A DNA stretch of 64,000 nt from Actinomortierella ambigua (Eukaryota; Mortierellomycota; Mortierellomycetes; Mortierellales; Mortierellaceae): assembly GCA_016098155.1 (NCBI GenBank), contig JAAAJB010000002.1, forward strand, positions 62,001 to 126,000, in the 5' to 3' direction. The position numbers and the translations under genes are program-made. Below the pieces are notes generated by a model. The model worked only from the letters and a program-made list of their open reading frames with translations, had not been told where the DNA came from and ran no database searches. Positions 46,024-56,627 of the stretch are shown piece after piece. Within the stretch, counting starts at the first letter, position 1; each line of letters starts with the position of its first letter.

Positions 46024-47522
46024 GTCTGGTCCTGTCTAAATAACAAAAGTACAAAAAAAACAACAAAATAGGCGATCCTATTCAGGCAGGGGAGAGAATA
46101 GGGAGGAGACGAGAGATGAGACTATTAGGGTTTGCAAAGGAAGGGATGGTCAGGATTGGATAGGAATGAGCGCGAGGAAGGTCAAGAGTGCCAAGGACTC
46201 TTTTTTAGTCAAGGGGGCGCTGGGCGAAAACACGCAGAACTAGCGATACACAAAGGAGCGAGGGGTGAAAGGGACACGCGCACAACACGCAGAAGAGGAA
46301 GAACCCAAAAAAAAGAAGGGGGTGAAGTGGAGGCGGCACAAATGCCTGTTGAAAGATTCGCGTCGTCGACAGGAGGTAATAGCAAGGGACAGCGTGCCAC
46401 AAAAAGCTCAGGAACGAAGAGAGATGAATACGAGAAGGTTGAGGGTAGGGTCGGTCGTTTGTCATGTCAACCGGGGAATTGGAGAAGGCTCCAGAAAAAA
46501 ACGCACAAAGGATCGGCAGGTGGTGGAGAAGATGGAGTAGAGAGACAGATAGAGTGAGAGAGGGAGAGAGGCAATGAGACCGGTGGAGCGCAGGATGGCA
46601 GGGGAGAGAAGTATAGGCGAGCAAGGGGGTCAGAGGCGAGGGCGAGGAGAGGGGGACAGAAGAAGTAGCAGAGATGCGATGGATGGATGGTAGCAACGGG
46701 AGACGGGGGGTGGGGAGGGAAGAGGAGAGAACGAAAAAAAAATGGGGAGAGGGGAGAACGATTTATCAGAGGAAGAGAGATATAGCCACGCGTAAAAGGA
46801 CAGGGCATAAAGATGCCTGTGCTCCTGGCAACATTGGGGTTGGACATGGGGGTTGTTGTTGTTGTTGTTGTCTTTGTACCCAATGTTGGTATTGTTGATG
46901 CTGTATATTGGGAGGAGGTCGAGTCTGTAGCGCGCACACACATTTTCAGCATCGATCAAAAAGCACCCGCGGCGAGTCAGGCAACAAGGGAGAGAAGGGG
47001 AGAGGACAAGAGGAGAGGGGAGGAGAGGAGCGAGCGAACAAACGAACCGAACAAACGAACGAATGAAAGCGAGCAGCAACAGGATGAAGTCCCCGTACAG
47101 AATGGGAATAAGGTAGGTGTTTGCAACGCTGTCCTTCCTCCAGGAGGGGCGGGAGGGGAGGGAGGAAGTGAGTGAGTGAATGAATGAGGGAGAGATGTTT
47201 GTGTAGTGGACCAAAAGAAGGCACAGCAAAGCAAGTAGGAGGGCAGGCAGGAAGGCAGGCAGGCAGGCAGACCAGAACAGAGCAGAGCAGGGCAAGCAGG
47301 CCAACGCATGGCCAGCAGATATTGGGATGGGATAAACAATACAATGGCGTCCTCATATCCATCCGTCCGTCCGTCCCTTCTTTCTCTCGATCCTCCTCGT
47401 GACATCATGGTCATGGAAGGAATGCGACCGTAATAGAATCCCCACTTCGTCTGAAAGCGCGTGGCAGTGATGATGGACGCTTTCGTTGGCGTGTTTGCCT
47501 TTTCCCAAGTTTGTAGACAGCG

Positions 47523-47573
<51 letters not shown>

Positions 47574-49422
47574 TCAACTACTTGACAGCACAAAAACTAG
47601 CCCCCAATCTATGCACAGCTGCCTGCACATGGTACAAGCAAGTCTCCAAAAGATAGGGTTTGGGTCGTTACATTGTTCGGGTAGAAAGGGGAGGGGGGAT
47701 AGGAGCATCGTCGCCATTCGCGGAACATTGTAACGAACACAAGAACACAAACTTTTTCTCTCTCTTGTTTTTTGAGCAAACCACCCACTCCTTCCCCCTC
47801 CCCCCTCCCCCCAATTTCCTACTGGGAGAGCAATAGTGAATTGTATGTCGATGGTTCGACTGTACCTCCCTCTCTTCTCACCAGTGGGTCCTCTGATTGG
47901 AATGGGAATGACAAAAAGTCGTCTGATGAGGTGCTCCCTCACCGCCAAACGCTTTGTCGCGTGTTACTCAGCCCTTCACCGTGGTTACCCTATTCCTCCC
48001 TTTTCCCACCAAACACCAAGACCACAACAACACCAAAGACATCCGTAGGCAGTAAAGAGAACGTCAAGAGAAGGGAACAGTGGGCGACTATTGAGATGGT
48101 TCCAGTGTTCGAGGAACAGCCCTCGGCCTCGGGTTGCACGCCAACTAATTGCTTGACTCAGCGAGCAGTGCTATGTGAGGAAGTAGACCCCTCCCTCAGC
48201 CAGAGGGGAGGGTACGTTGCAGATCCAAATGTCTCATCCGGTCAATAGCATTGAAGATGCATCCCAGCCCAGGTCCAGGAACGCCTCAATCGTCCACGAG
48301 TCCATCTCTTTTGCTGGTGTGGCTCATTCCCGAAGGGAGGGGGAAGGGATATGTATGTGTTCACTTTCAATGCCACGTTAGATTGGATGAGAGCATTTGC
48401 TGCTGCACCCCAAGACAAAAGAATCTCCATCTGACTGTGACATGGGGGGGGGTGTGCTCAAGAAAAATACTACGCAAGTGCTCATTCCCCTTTCCTCTCT
48501 GCCATCTTGGTTCACATTACGCAGGTGTGCAGGCTCAATAATTACCTTTTTGGCTCGATTGCGTCCGAGTAGAAGGGATCAGATGGATAGAAGGAGGGGA
48601 ATGGAGAGGAGAGAGAGAGAGCGAGGAAGGGGGGGGGGAGGAAAGAGGTGGGTGGAAGAGAGAAAGAGAGAAAAAGAGAGAGGGGGAGAGAAAGAGAGAA
48701 AAAAAAAGGTTCCCGTCCAATGGTCGACGGGAAATATTCCTGTGTACAGTGGGTGGGGGGGTAGGGGAAGAGGGAGGGTTTGGACAGGGTCAGGTAAAAA
48801 GGGTCGGTGAGCGCGGACTCTGCACGGTTGGAGCTTGTTTCGTAGTCAGTCCCCTTTATTCGCTCCACCTAGCCCTACAAAAACTGAGTTTCTGGAGGGG
48901 CACAGGCAATGAACTGCTTCGATGCCGTGGAGAGAATGGAGAAGAGGGTGGTGGTGGGAGGGAGATGAATGAGAAGAAAGAGAAGAGAGGCGCGATGAGA
49001 GAAAGAAGGAATGAAGAAAAGAAGAAAAGAAAAGAGGGAGTGTGGTGCCCCTCCCCCTCGTTGGGTGTGTCTAAATCTCGTCACTTTTCTCTATCTCACA
49101 CTCTCTCTTCTCTCTCTCTACTCTCTCTCTCTCTTCTCTCTTCTTCTTCTCTCTTGGTTGTGGGCACCACATCTGTGGGACATAGAAAGACGGAGATCAT
49201 CATCTTTTTCAGAAGGAGGAGGAGGAGAAGGAAAGGAGAGGGGGGGAAGGGCAGCAGCAGCAACAGCAGCAGCCAGAGAGAGGGGACGAGGAAAGGGGGA
49301 CCTGATCGATTCGTTGTCCAATCAAATTTGCCTGGGACCTCTATCGCCACCAATTCCAACTGAAGATCGATCTCATTTACTCTGCTCGAATCATGCAACA
49401 CCCACTTTTTTATACTGCTTGG
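46024..49422. other. Myosin upstream region / BTB gene 3' spacer
   Basis: This is a 3.4 kb stretch rich in GA/CT tracts and tandem repeats. It likely holds the myosin promoter and long leader. A 150-codon non-repetitive plus frame near 47.77-48.25 kb is unrecognised and begins without ATG, so I did not call it. No RNA gene was recognised. Confidence 0.45.
47522..47573. repeat. (CAA)n trinucleotide repeat
   Basis: About 17 CAA/ACA units lie outside any supported coding region. A shorter run of seven GTT units lies at about 46852-46872. Confidence 0.95.
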
Positions 49423-52400
49423 CTACACATCTTCCTGCTTGCGGTCTGACCATCCAACCTGCACCACAAAATAAATCCAAAGACCGTCGTTAACGTCGCC
49501 TTCGTTGTGGTCGACATCCATCGCAGACCGTCCTGTGTTGCTACTATCGTTTTGAGAAGAAGAAGCTTGACTGTGCTGTTGTTGGTGGGCCATCTGTGGA
49601 TGCCCATGGTGGCCACCCATATGCATCTGAAGACCTGGCTGTGCTGGCTGCATTGGTGGTTGCTGTTGCCCCTGTTGCTGCTGCTGTAGCTGTTGCGGCT
49701 GTTGCTGTTGTTGCTGTTGTTGTTGTTGCTGTTGCTGCTGCTGTTGGTGCTGTTGGTGCTGCTGGTGCTGCTGACCCTGTTGTTGCACACCTGGCTGCTG
49801 TTGCGGAGCAAGCATCGGTACATGTAGAGTGGCCAATTGCGGTGCCGACTGAGCCATCATTGGATGCTGCATCAGTGAAGGTCGAACATGCGACGGTACT
49901 GAGGCATTCGAGTGCGATTGACCCCCATTCGCGCTGCCCGAACGTGGGTGCTCTCGAACATACTTGGCCACCCGTGTCAGATAGTTGGACTTGCTATACC
50001 CCCAGCCTTCATTCAAGCGAAACACATCCTCACCACTCATCTCGTCTTCAGACATGACCCGCGACGAACGACCAAACGTGCCAGACAATAGCTCAGGCGA
50101 GGTCGGCAGAGATGACGTCGAACCTGAAAACCCGGGTGAAAACTTGGATGTTCCCAAAAAACTGTTGAAGCTTGCGCCACGAACAAGCTCCGCGCCACTA
50201 CCCCCTATGACTCCCCTACGTGCCGCTGAGGTGGCAGAGGTGCTGTGGGTCACGAATGGCTCTACAACGCTCGACGTCATGGAGATATGATAGCTGCATG
50301 TCAGATCGCGCTGACGGCTGTAGACACTCGAGCAATCACCTCCATCAGCAGAAGACGGGCCGGACCGTGAGTTTCGTGAGTTCTGCTGATGCTGTTGACC
50401 CTGTGGAAGCTGATTGCCTTGCTGTAGGAATAAGGATCCAGGCGCTCCACCGCTCCCGCCTACGCCAACGTCGGCCGATGAATGTGTACTCGATCGCGGG
50501 CCCAGTCGGCCACGCCAGCTATTCGAGCCAGACATGTTGCTGTTGGGGATCACACGCGGCACAGGGGCTGCGCTCAGGAACACACCGACACAGCCTTTCG
50601 CGTCGAGATTGTTACCAACCTGGATGCTCCACCAGCTGCCTGCATAAAAGACAGAGCTGGTAAAGTGCTTGCCGTCCGTCAGCAAATCACGACGACTGAT
50701 GAACAGTGATGTACTAAATCGAATCGGGAGCAGACCATGAGGGTTGGGGTTCGAATCGAAATAGGCCGGCGACGGATGGCATGACCCTGTCATCTTCGCC
50801 TTGGACGTGAAGGAGCCATGGTGATGTGGGTGAAGCATACCGCCACTGCCGATGCTACTCCTGTGCTCTGCAGACTTTTGGGCCGAAGGGGAGCATTGCG
50901 AAGGCTGCTGCAGACCCTCACGCGTAAACTTGGCTCTCGTGAGGAAGCTAAGGTTTGGCGAGGTGCTCACAGCAATCCGTCGCAAGAGATGCTGTCGCCA
51001 GAAGGAGTCCTTGATCCTCGTCGGTAGGACCAGTCCCTCGTCCAGGATCAGGTGCAGGTGTTCGAACGAAACGTGCGTATAGTGGACGCTATGATGGAGC
51101 ACATACATGAGAATGAGGAGATCGCGCACTTTGTGCTTTGGCAGAGCTGCCGCTGAAAGAGACATGGTGGACATCTCGGGCGATGAAACAGGGGTGTCCA
51201 ATATTGGTGGATGCCGTCCTTCCTCGATCTCAAAGGAGGCCTCTGCCTCTGCCTCTGCTGCAGTGTTTGTCCTGGTATCACCCTGTGCAATTGTTGGTGT
51301 GGATGCCGAATCGTCATGGGTGGTCGTGTTTGTGTTGTCTGTGCTACCCTCGCCGCCGCCGCCACCACCACCCTCACTCTGATCTTCCTGCTTCAAATTC
51401 GATGACCCATGCAGCGTCAGGCTGCTCACAGCATGCAGCATACCTCCACTTGAAAAAGCGGAACTTCGCCTGCGCTCTTTAGCCGCTGAGGACCATTCTG
51501 GGTCCGTGTCGACTGCATCAACATAGCTGTCAGTCGACGTGGCCTCCCAGTCCTGAATCAAGTGCAAGAAATCTTCCGGACTAAGATCGCTGGCCCATGC
51601 GCCCTTGTTGTCAAGGTCCTGCAGGATACAAAGCCAGTCGTCTTCTTGGTACGCAAAGACCCACTCTAATAACTGGGACTGATCGATAGCAAGCCGCTTG
51701 AGCATGATGGCCTTGACAAACTGGTAGCGCTCGTACTCGTTGGGGACCCAGAGTGTCTCGGCAACTAGACACTTTACCAGTCCAGCGAGTGGCATCTCAG
51801 GCGACACCAGCATCTCTTGGAGGATAGGTGATCGATAGGCATTCCAAAAGAACTGGTGTAGGCATTGGGCGAGGATTGTATCCCAGACTTCCCCGTTGTT
51901 TCGTTTCCAGGCGTACTCCATGTAATGAATCAGGCCTCGGTTGTCACGGATACGGCGAGCGATATCGGTGCAGATCTCATCCATCAAGCCAGCAACATTG
52001 AGATATGACGCGCCAGCATACATGGAGATGAGCAGCTCATCGACAGCAGGGGAGGGATCGTAAAGCATGTTGTAATGCCTGTTGTACTGCGACTCTGACT
52101 CTCCAGCAGCGGAGGGTAGCGGCAGAAGACCAAGCCCAGTTCCTGATGAAAAGGATTGCTGCTGTTGTGGCTGTTGTTGCTGTTGCTGCTGCTGTTGCTG
52201 CTGGAACGCTGGTTGCTGAGAGACTATAAAAGGCTGCTGATACTTGACAGTAATGCCAGGGTCAGCTCCATGGAAGTCTGTCCCATAAAGCCACTGCAGG
52301 ATCTTTTGAAAGGCCTGCAACGTGACATGTGGGTCGTCAAACTTGATGTGAACTGTACTGCGAGTCTTTTCGACCCACTCGCCTTGGCTGAGGATCATCG

Positions 52401-52551
52401 AGCGGAAGTACCCCGAACGAAGGAGAATGAGCCTGTGCAGGTGAAAGGTCTTTTCGAACGCTGTAACAGCGATGTCCGAGAGCTGGTGGTCACGCAAGGC
52501 AAAAAGCATGTCCTGCGCGAGCGAAGCAGCGGCAGAGCTGGAGAGTGACAT
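49423..52551 (-). CDS. BTB/POZ-domain protein, germ cell-less-like, Gln-rich
   Basis: One uninterrupted frame of 1042 aa starts at ATG 52551 (MSLSSSAAAS). Residues about 18-105 are a BTB/POZ domain (LRDHQLSDIAVTAFEKTFHL, LLRSGYFRSMI, LQAFQKILQWLYGTDF), a dimerisation fold often serving as a CUL3 adaptor. A Gln run interrupts at about 116-140. The next about 200 residues (AGASYLNVAGLMDEICTDIA and on) fit a BACK-like helical extension. Further on, residues such as DGKHFTSSVFYAGSWWSIQV look like a beta-rich module. The C-terminal about 100 residues include long Gln/His runs. The overall plan recalls germ cell-less-like BTB proteins; substrate-adaptor function is inference. The start codon faces RINT1 across 543 bp. 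Confidence 0.85.
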   Translation of the reverse strand: MSLSSSAAASLAQDMLFALRDHQLSDIAVTAFEKTFHLHRLILLRSGYFRSMILSQGEWVEKTRSTVHIKFDDPHVTLQAFQKILQWLYGTDFHGADPGITVKYQQPFIVSQQPAFQQQQQQQQQQQPQQQQSFSSGTGLGLLPLPSAAGESESQYNRHYNMLYDPSPAVDELLISMYAGASYLNVAGLMDEICTDIARRIRDNRGLIHYMEYAWKRNNGEVWDTILAQCLHQFFWNAYRSPILQEMLVSPEMPLAGLVKCLVAETLWVPNEYERYQFVKAIMLKRLAIDQSQLLEWVFAYQEDDWLCILQDLDNKGAWASDLSPEDFLHLIQDWEATSTDSYVDAVDTDPEWSSAAKERRRSSAFSSGGMLHAVSSLTLHGSSNLKQEDQSEGGGGGGGEGSTDNTNTTTHDDSASTPTIAQGDTRTNTAAEAEAEASFEIEEGRHPPILDTPVSSPEMSTMSLSAAALPKHKVRDLLILMYVLHHSVHYTHVSFEHLHLILDEGLVLPTRIKDSFWRQHLLRRIAVSTSPNLSFLTRAKFTREGLQQPSQCSPSAQKSAEHRSSIGSGGMLHPHHHGSFTSKAKMTGSCHPSPAYFDSNPNPHGLLPIRFSTSLFISRRDLLTDGKHFTSSVFYAGSWWSIQVGNNLDAKGCVGVFLSAAPVPRVIPNSNMSGSNSWRGRLGPRSSTHSSADVGVGGSGGAPGSLFLQQGNQLPQGQQHQQNSRNSRSGPSSADGGDCSSVYSRQRDLTCSYHISMTSSVVEPFVTHSTSATSAARRGVIGGSGAELVRGASFNSFLGTSKFSPGFSGSTSSLPTSPELLSGTFGRSSRVMSEDEMSGEDVFRLNEGWGYSKSNYLTRVAKYVREHPRSGSANGGQSHSNASVPSHVRPSLMQHPMMAQSAPQLATLHVPMLAPQQQPGVQQQGQQHQQHQQHQQQQQQQQQQQQQQQQPQQLQQQQQGQQQPPMQPAQPGLQMHMGGHHGHPQMAHQQQHSQASSSQNDSSNTGRSAMDVDHNEGDVNDGLWIYFVVQVGWSDRKQEDV

Positions 52552-53094
52552 GACTGAATATATACGACTACCGACTGGACGTCTGTATGTGTTGCTGTTG
52601 CTGTGTAGGGATGGAGTGCGTGTGTGTGTGTGTGTGTAAAGAGAGAGAGAGAGGTATGGAGCGAAAAAGAGAGCGCAAAGGGGGGATATGGTCGGTTGGA
52701 TGGGGTGCCAAAAAATCCCAGGTTTCACAGGACTAACCCCACTTCAAACGCCGGTTGTGGAACAGTCACTTGGGCAGCAAGAAAAGGCGAAGGAGGAAGC
52801 AGGATGCAATGAATGAAGAACGTGAGTGAATTGCGTATGTGAGTGGGAGCGAGTACAAGAGAGGATGGACGAGTTTGAGAGGATGATGGTTTGTGCAAAG
52901 ACAATGAGTAAGAAAAAGGAGAGAACTACTTGTTCTGTTTCTCACTCTCTTTCCCGGCCCCCCCTTCCCTTCTGTTCATCCTCGAACAATGCATCCTCGC
53001 ACCAACAAAACACGTGACGTGTTGGGTGTTAGGTGTGACAAAAAAGCACATGGTCCAGATGAAGACACACTGACACGCCTTCTAGCATCGCACC
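52552..53094. promoter_or_regulatory. Divergent BTB / RINT1 promoter
   Basis: 543 bp separate the two start codons, so both promoters must lie here. The part near the BTB gene has GT and GA tracts. An overlapping E-box/CRE-like site near the RINT1 end is listed separately. Confidence 0.6.
53011..53022. promoter_or_regulatory. Overlapping E-box and CRE-like site
   Basis: The string CACGTGACGTGT joins a CACGTG E-box to a TGACGT half-CRE, 73 bp before the RINT1 ATG. Basic helix-loop-helix and bZIP factors bind these cores in fungi; occupancy here is unknown. Confidence 0.4.
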
Positions 53095-56000
53095 ATGGAT
53101 GCCCTTGCCCCGCCACCACCGTCCATGGGACTCTATCCTCAAGCTACATCACCTACCGCAAGCAACAATGTTGTCGTCTTTGAAAAAACCATCAATGTCG
53201 ACGAGGACGTAGCTCTCTTTTTCGACACGCGCTTTGCCTCGCGCCAGGACCTCACACATGTTCGCAAGACCCTCAAAGAACAAACGGCAGCATCGCATGA
53301 GCTATCAAAGAAAGTATGATCAATTCCATCCTCAAGCCTTGCCATCAAGTCTATCTTTGGATATAAACATACAAAGACTTCTCTACTCAATGTCATTTTT
53401 GTGCATCGCGAACTTCTTCCTTGATAGCTTGACCAGAGTCAGCAGGCTGCAGCAAAGGTGTTACAGGACTCACAGGCAACATCCAAGACATTGCTAGATG
53501 GGCTACGCCGCTTGGAATCATCGGTACTAGATATGGAGGAGCAGATGGAGACTTCAGAGACGTTCCTGACTGCAAAAGGCAACTTTGGACAGCGATCGGT
53601 GCTGGATGATTTGACAGAACTCAGGGCTAAGGTGCAGGCGTTGGAGGATGCCAAGAAATACATACTTCTTCTTGCAACAGCACAAAGGCTAGTGTATGTA
53701 TATGGTCGGTTGAGGAGTGCAGGTCCCACTTTCTGTTACTTTTTTTTTCGTGTGGGACAAAACCTAACTTTCTCTTCGACACTATAGATCTGAATCGCGT
53801 CAAAACTTGGGTGCCTCGGCCGAGAAGGCGCTTGTACCATACGGATCACTTGTGGAGCTATCGAAAAAGATCAAGGAAATTACTGCAGGAAACCAGACCA
53901 ACCTGGACGCCTATGTTTCTGCAAGTGCTAATAGCTTGCTCCAAGAGTTTAAGACTAGGCTGTCCAAGTAAGGCACTGACATATGAGGCGGATGACGGGA
54001 TTCTGGTGCAGAATCCATCCGTTACTGATATATATCTCTTGTTACCACCACGTAGGAAGTTTCAGTTGGCTCTGGATGCGATTGGATGGCCAAAGCCTAT
54101 CCCTCAGCCAGCGACCATCCCGGAGGAGAAGCAACAAGAACTTCAGAGAGCTTTTCGCGAGCTTTTGCTACTGCAGAGACCGTATGTTGTTTAGCATGTT
54201 GGAATGGAGTCCATTTATCAACGACCTGGAATCATAGATGCTCATATGACTTGCAATCGCCTTTGGAAACATTTTAGCACGTTTGGGGACCTGGATCGAA
54301 CGGTGGATAGGCCATACCCACCCCTTTTGCCACTTGAGATCCTGGTGGCACCACTTATCCTTCGATTTCGTTTTCATTTCGAGGGCAAACGACCTACCAA
54401 CCGTATCGACAAGGTTAGCTCTTCTTTAGGACGCTTCATGAGAATTTTTTGTGAGTACATGATACTAACACATTGAATTTCCGCCTATCATAGCCAGAGT
54501 GGTATCTGACACATATCCAAGGCTTGATCAAAGAGCACTCGGCATTCTTACAAGATTTTATGCAGGGGATCCTGGACGGCACGGAATATCAAGACTACGA
54601 TGTCAAGGTATTTTTCTTTCTTTTTTTTTCTTTGGACGTCACTGACATCATGCTACCGATGTTCACTAATGTTAATACTCGCACACATTATATGCACTGG
54701 TTTCCCAGAATGGGTTCATTAGCTTACTACTTGATGCAGTAGAACACAAGATCCGTGCCAGTGTCCCACAGATGCTGGAGACTCCAGAGCTGTTGTCACA
54801 TGCGATCCACGAGACGATCAAATTCGACACCAAACTGCGGGAGGAGGAGTATTATGTACCACCAGGACAGATTCACGAATGGCAAGGATGTGTGCAAGTT
54901 TATCTCGGCAAGAAGGCATGGCTCATGGCCTGGCTTCAGGTTGAGAGGGATTGTAAGTAATGACTTTTTCAAGAGATGTGCTTTCTTGTGACACGTGAAG
55001 TTTGCATACCTGACATTTCTATACTTTGTGTCTAGTTGCGGTGGCGAGATACACCAGTATTATTGAAGAACCTGGCGCCTGGGATCCCGCCTATGACGAT
55101 CTTGGAAAGAGCGAGTATATTATACCAACAAAATCGGCAGAAAAAGTGAAGGATTTGCTTGACATCATCACAGGTACTGTCCAAGTTATTCATGATGAAC
55201 GACAGATCAAGCATCAGCTTTGGGGCCTGTTTCTCAAACGACACATTTATTTTACGGATTTTTGATAGACCGCTACCGACCACTTTCTGTCTTGGAGCAG
55301 CGCACATTCTTACTCGACATCCAGCTGGACATTCTGAACATTTACTACCGCCACATCCGAGGGCTGATTGATCAATACGAATCCATGGCATATTCGTTTG
55401 TTCGTAACCTCCCAGGTGCAGCATCCCAGATTGAGATCGATACAACAGGCATAGACGGGCTTCGAAAGCTGTGTCGCTGGATGTCGAGCGTCGAGTATAT
55501 CAAGACTTCCCTTAAGGAGTGGTCTGATGACGTTGTACGTGCTAAAGGAAGAATGAATAGAGGAGAAAGCAGCACAATCACCCCTTCTTTGCTCACTCCG
55601 GCTCCTATGCATCACTTTTCTCGTGTTCTTTCTCGTAGTTCTTCCTTGAACTCCAACGCGACATCAAAAATTCGGCGGAAAAGACGAATCCAACGGCCAC
55701 GGCAGGTTCGGGTATGCAAGTCTCGGGAGAGGAGATTGCCAAGGAGCTCTCAGTAGATGGGAGTCTCTTTGACGACGCCATCAAAGCCTACGATAGGCTA
55801 TCGGTGCGCATTCAGGAGTTGATTGTTCGACAAGTCACCAAAGAGGTTTTCGCTCACTTGAAAGCCTATCTCTCACTGTAAGTTCTGCATGCAATACATT
55901 TATATTGGAAGGACATTATCATTTGATCGATGCTCTGTCAATGTCGAAGTAACATGCATTGTTCACCTTGTCTTCCAATAGTCGATCATGGCCTCAAATT

Positions 56001-56627
56001 GAAATGTCGACGCCTGATGAGCTTGCTAGGCTTCAGTCCCAGAACTCTTCTTCCCCTCGACACCCCTATGAAGGGCTGGGCGGTGGCATCAAGGAAAGTG
56101 ATGACGTCTCTCCAGAGCTGTACATTCCTCTCTCCATGCTCACTCACTCCCTCACCTTCCTTGCAGAGTCACTACCGCTACGCTATTTCACGACCATTTA
56201 CCGCCAACTCTCGCTTGACATTCAGGAGCACCTCTGGACTCGCCTGATTTTCAAAAATCAGTTCTCTGAGCTAGGTGGACGTCAGTTTGCGCGCGACATC
56301 TGGCAGGGTATCTTTGGTTGTGGGCGCCGTTGGATCAAGAAACCCGAGAACTACCATCGCAAGCTGCGCGATGCCTCGATCTTGCTCTCTCTACAGAGCG
56401 CCAAGGCCAACTCGCCGCAACCACAACCACCCTCACTACAGTCGATGGCCCAGGACCCATGGGCGCCGCATGTGAAGCACTCTTTAGCGCAAATGATGGC
56501 AGTGCTGTTCGATGAAGACCAGGAGCTGGCGCTGATCCAAAAGAGGCTCGAAGACATTGGAGTTACTCATCTGAGTGTCCAGGAGGCACGTGAGGTCGTC
56601 CGACAACGAGTCGAATGTTGGAGGTGA
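53095..56627 (+). CDS. RINT1: RINT1/Tip20 family tether (Dsl1/NRZ complex subunit)
   Basis: Eleven exons: 53095-53313, 53428-53693, 53788-53967, 54056-54181, 54278-54413, 54494-54607, 54709-54952, 55036-55173, 55269-55534, 55639-55877 and 55982-56627. They close in frame to 857 aa. The family tethers Golgi-derived COPI vesicles at the ER together with Dsl1/ZW10 and Sec39/NAG. The N-terminal part is coiled coil (residues about 55-160). The diagnostic RINT1/TIP1 core begins PLLPLEILVAPLILRFRFHF, then GKRPTNRIDKPEWYLTHIQ, with the second junction spanning an intron exactly. Later blocks are EEPGAWDPAYDDL, SVLEQRTFLLDIQLDILNIY and FFLELQRDIKNSA. The C-terminus has SRHPYEGL-type linker sequence and a final helical block ending VRQRVECWR. 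The exon 5 acceptor is the least certain junction. Confidence 0.93.

Noticed and set aside
47772..48248. 158-codon non-repetitive plus-strand frame
   Set aside because: It has no ATG start, no family likeness and no splice partners; it is kept only as a remark in the spacer entry.
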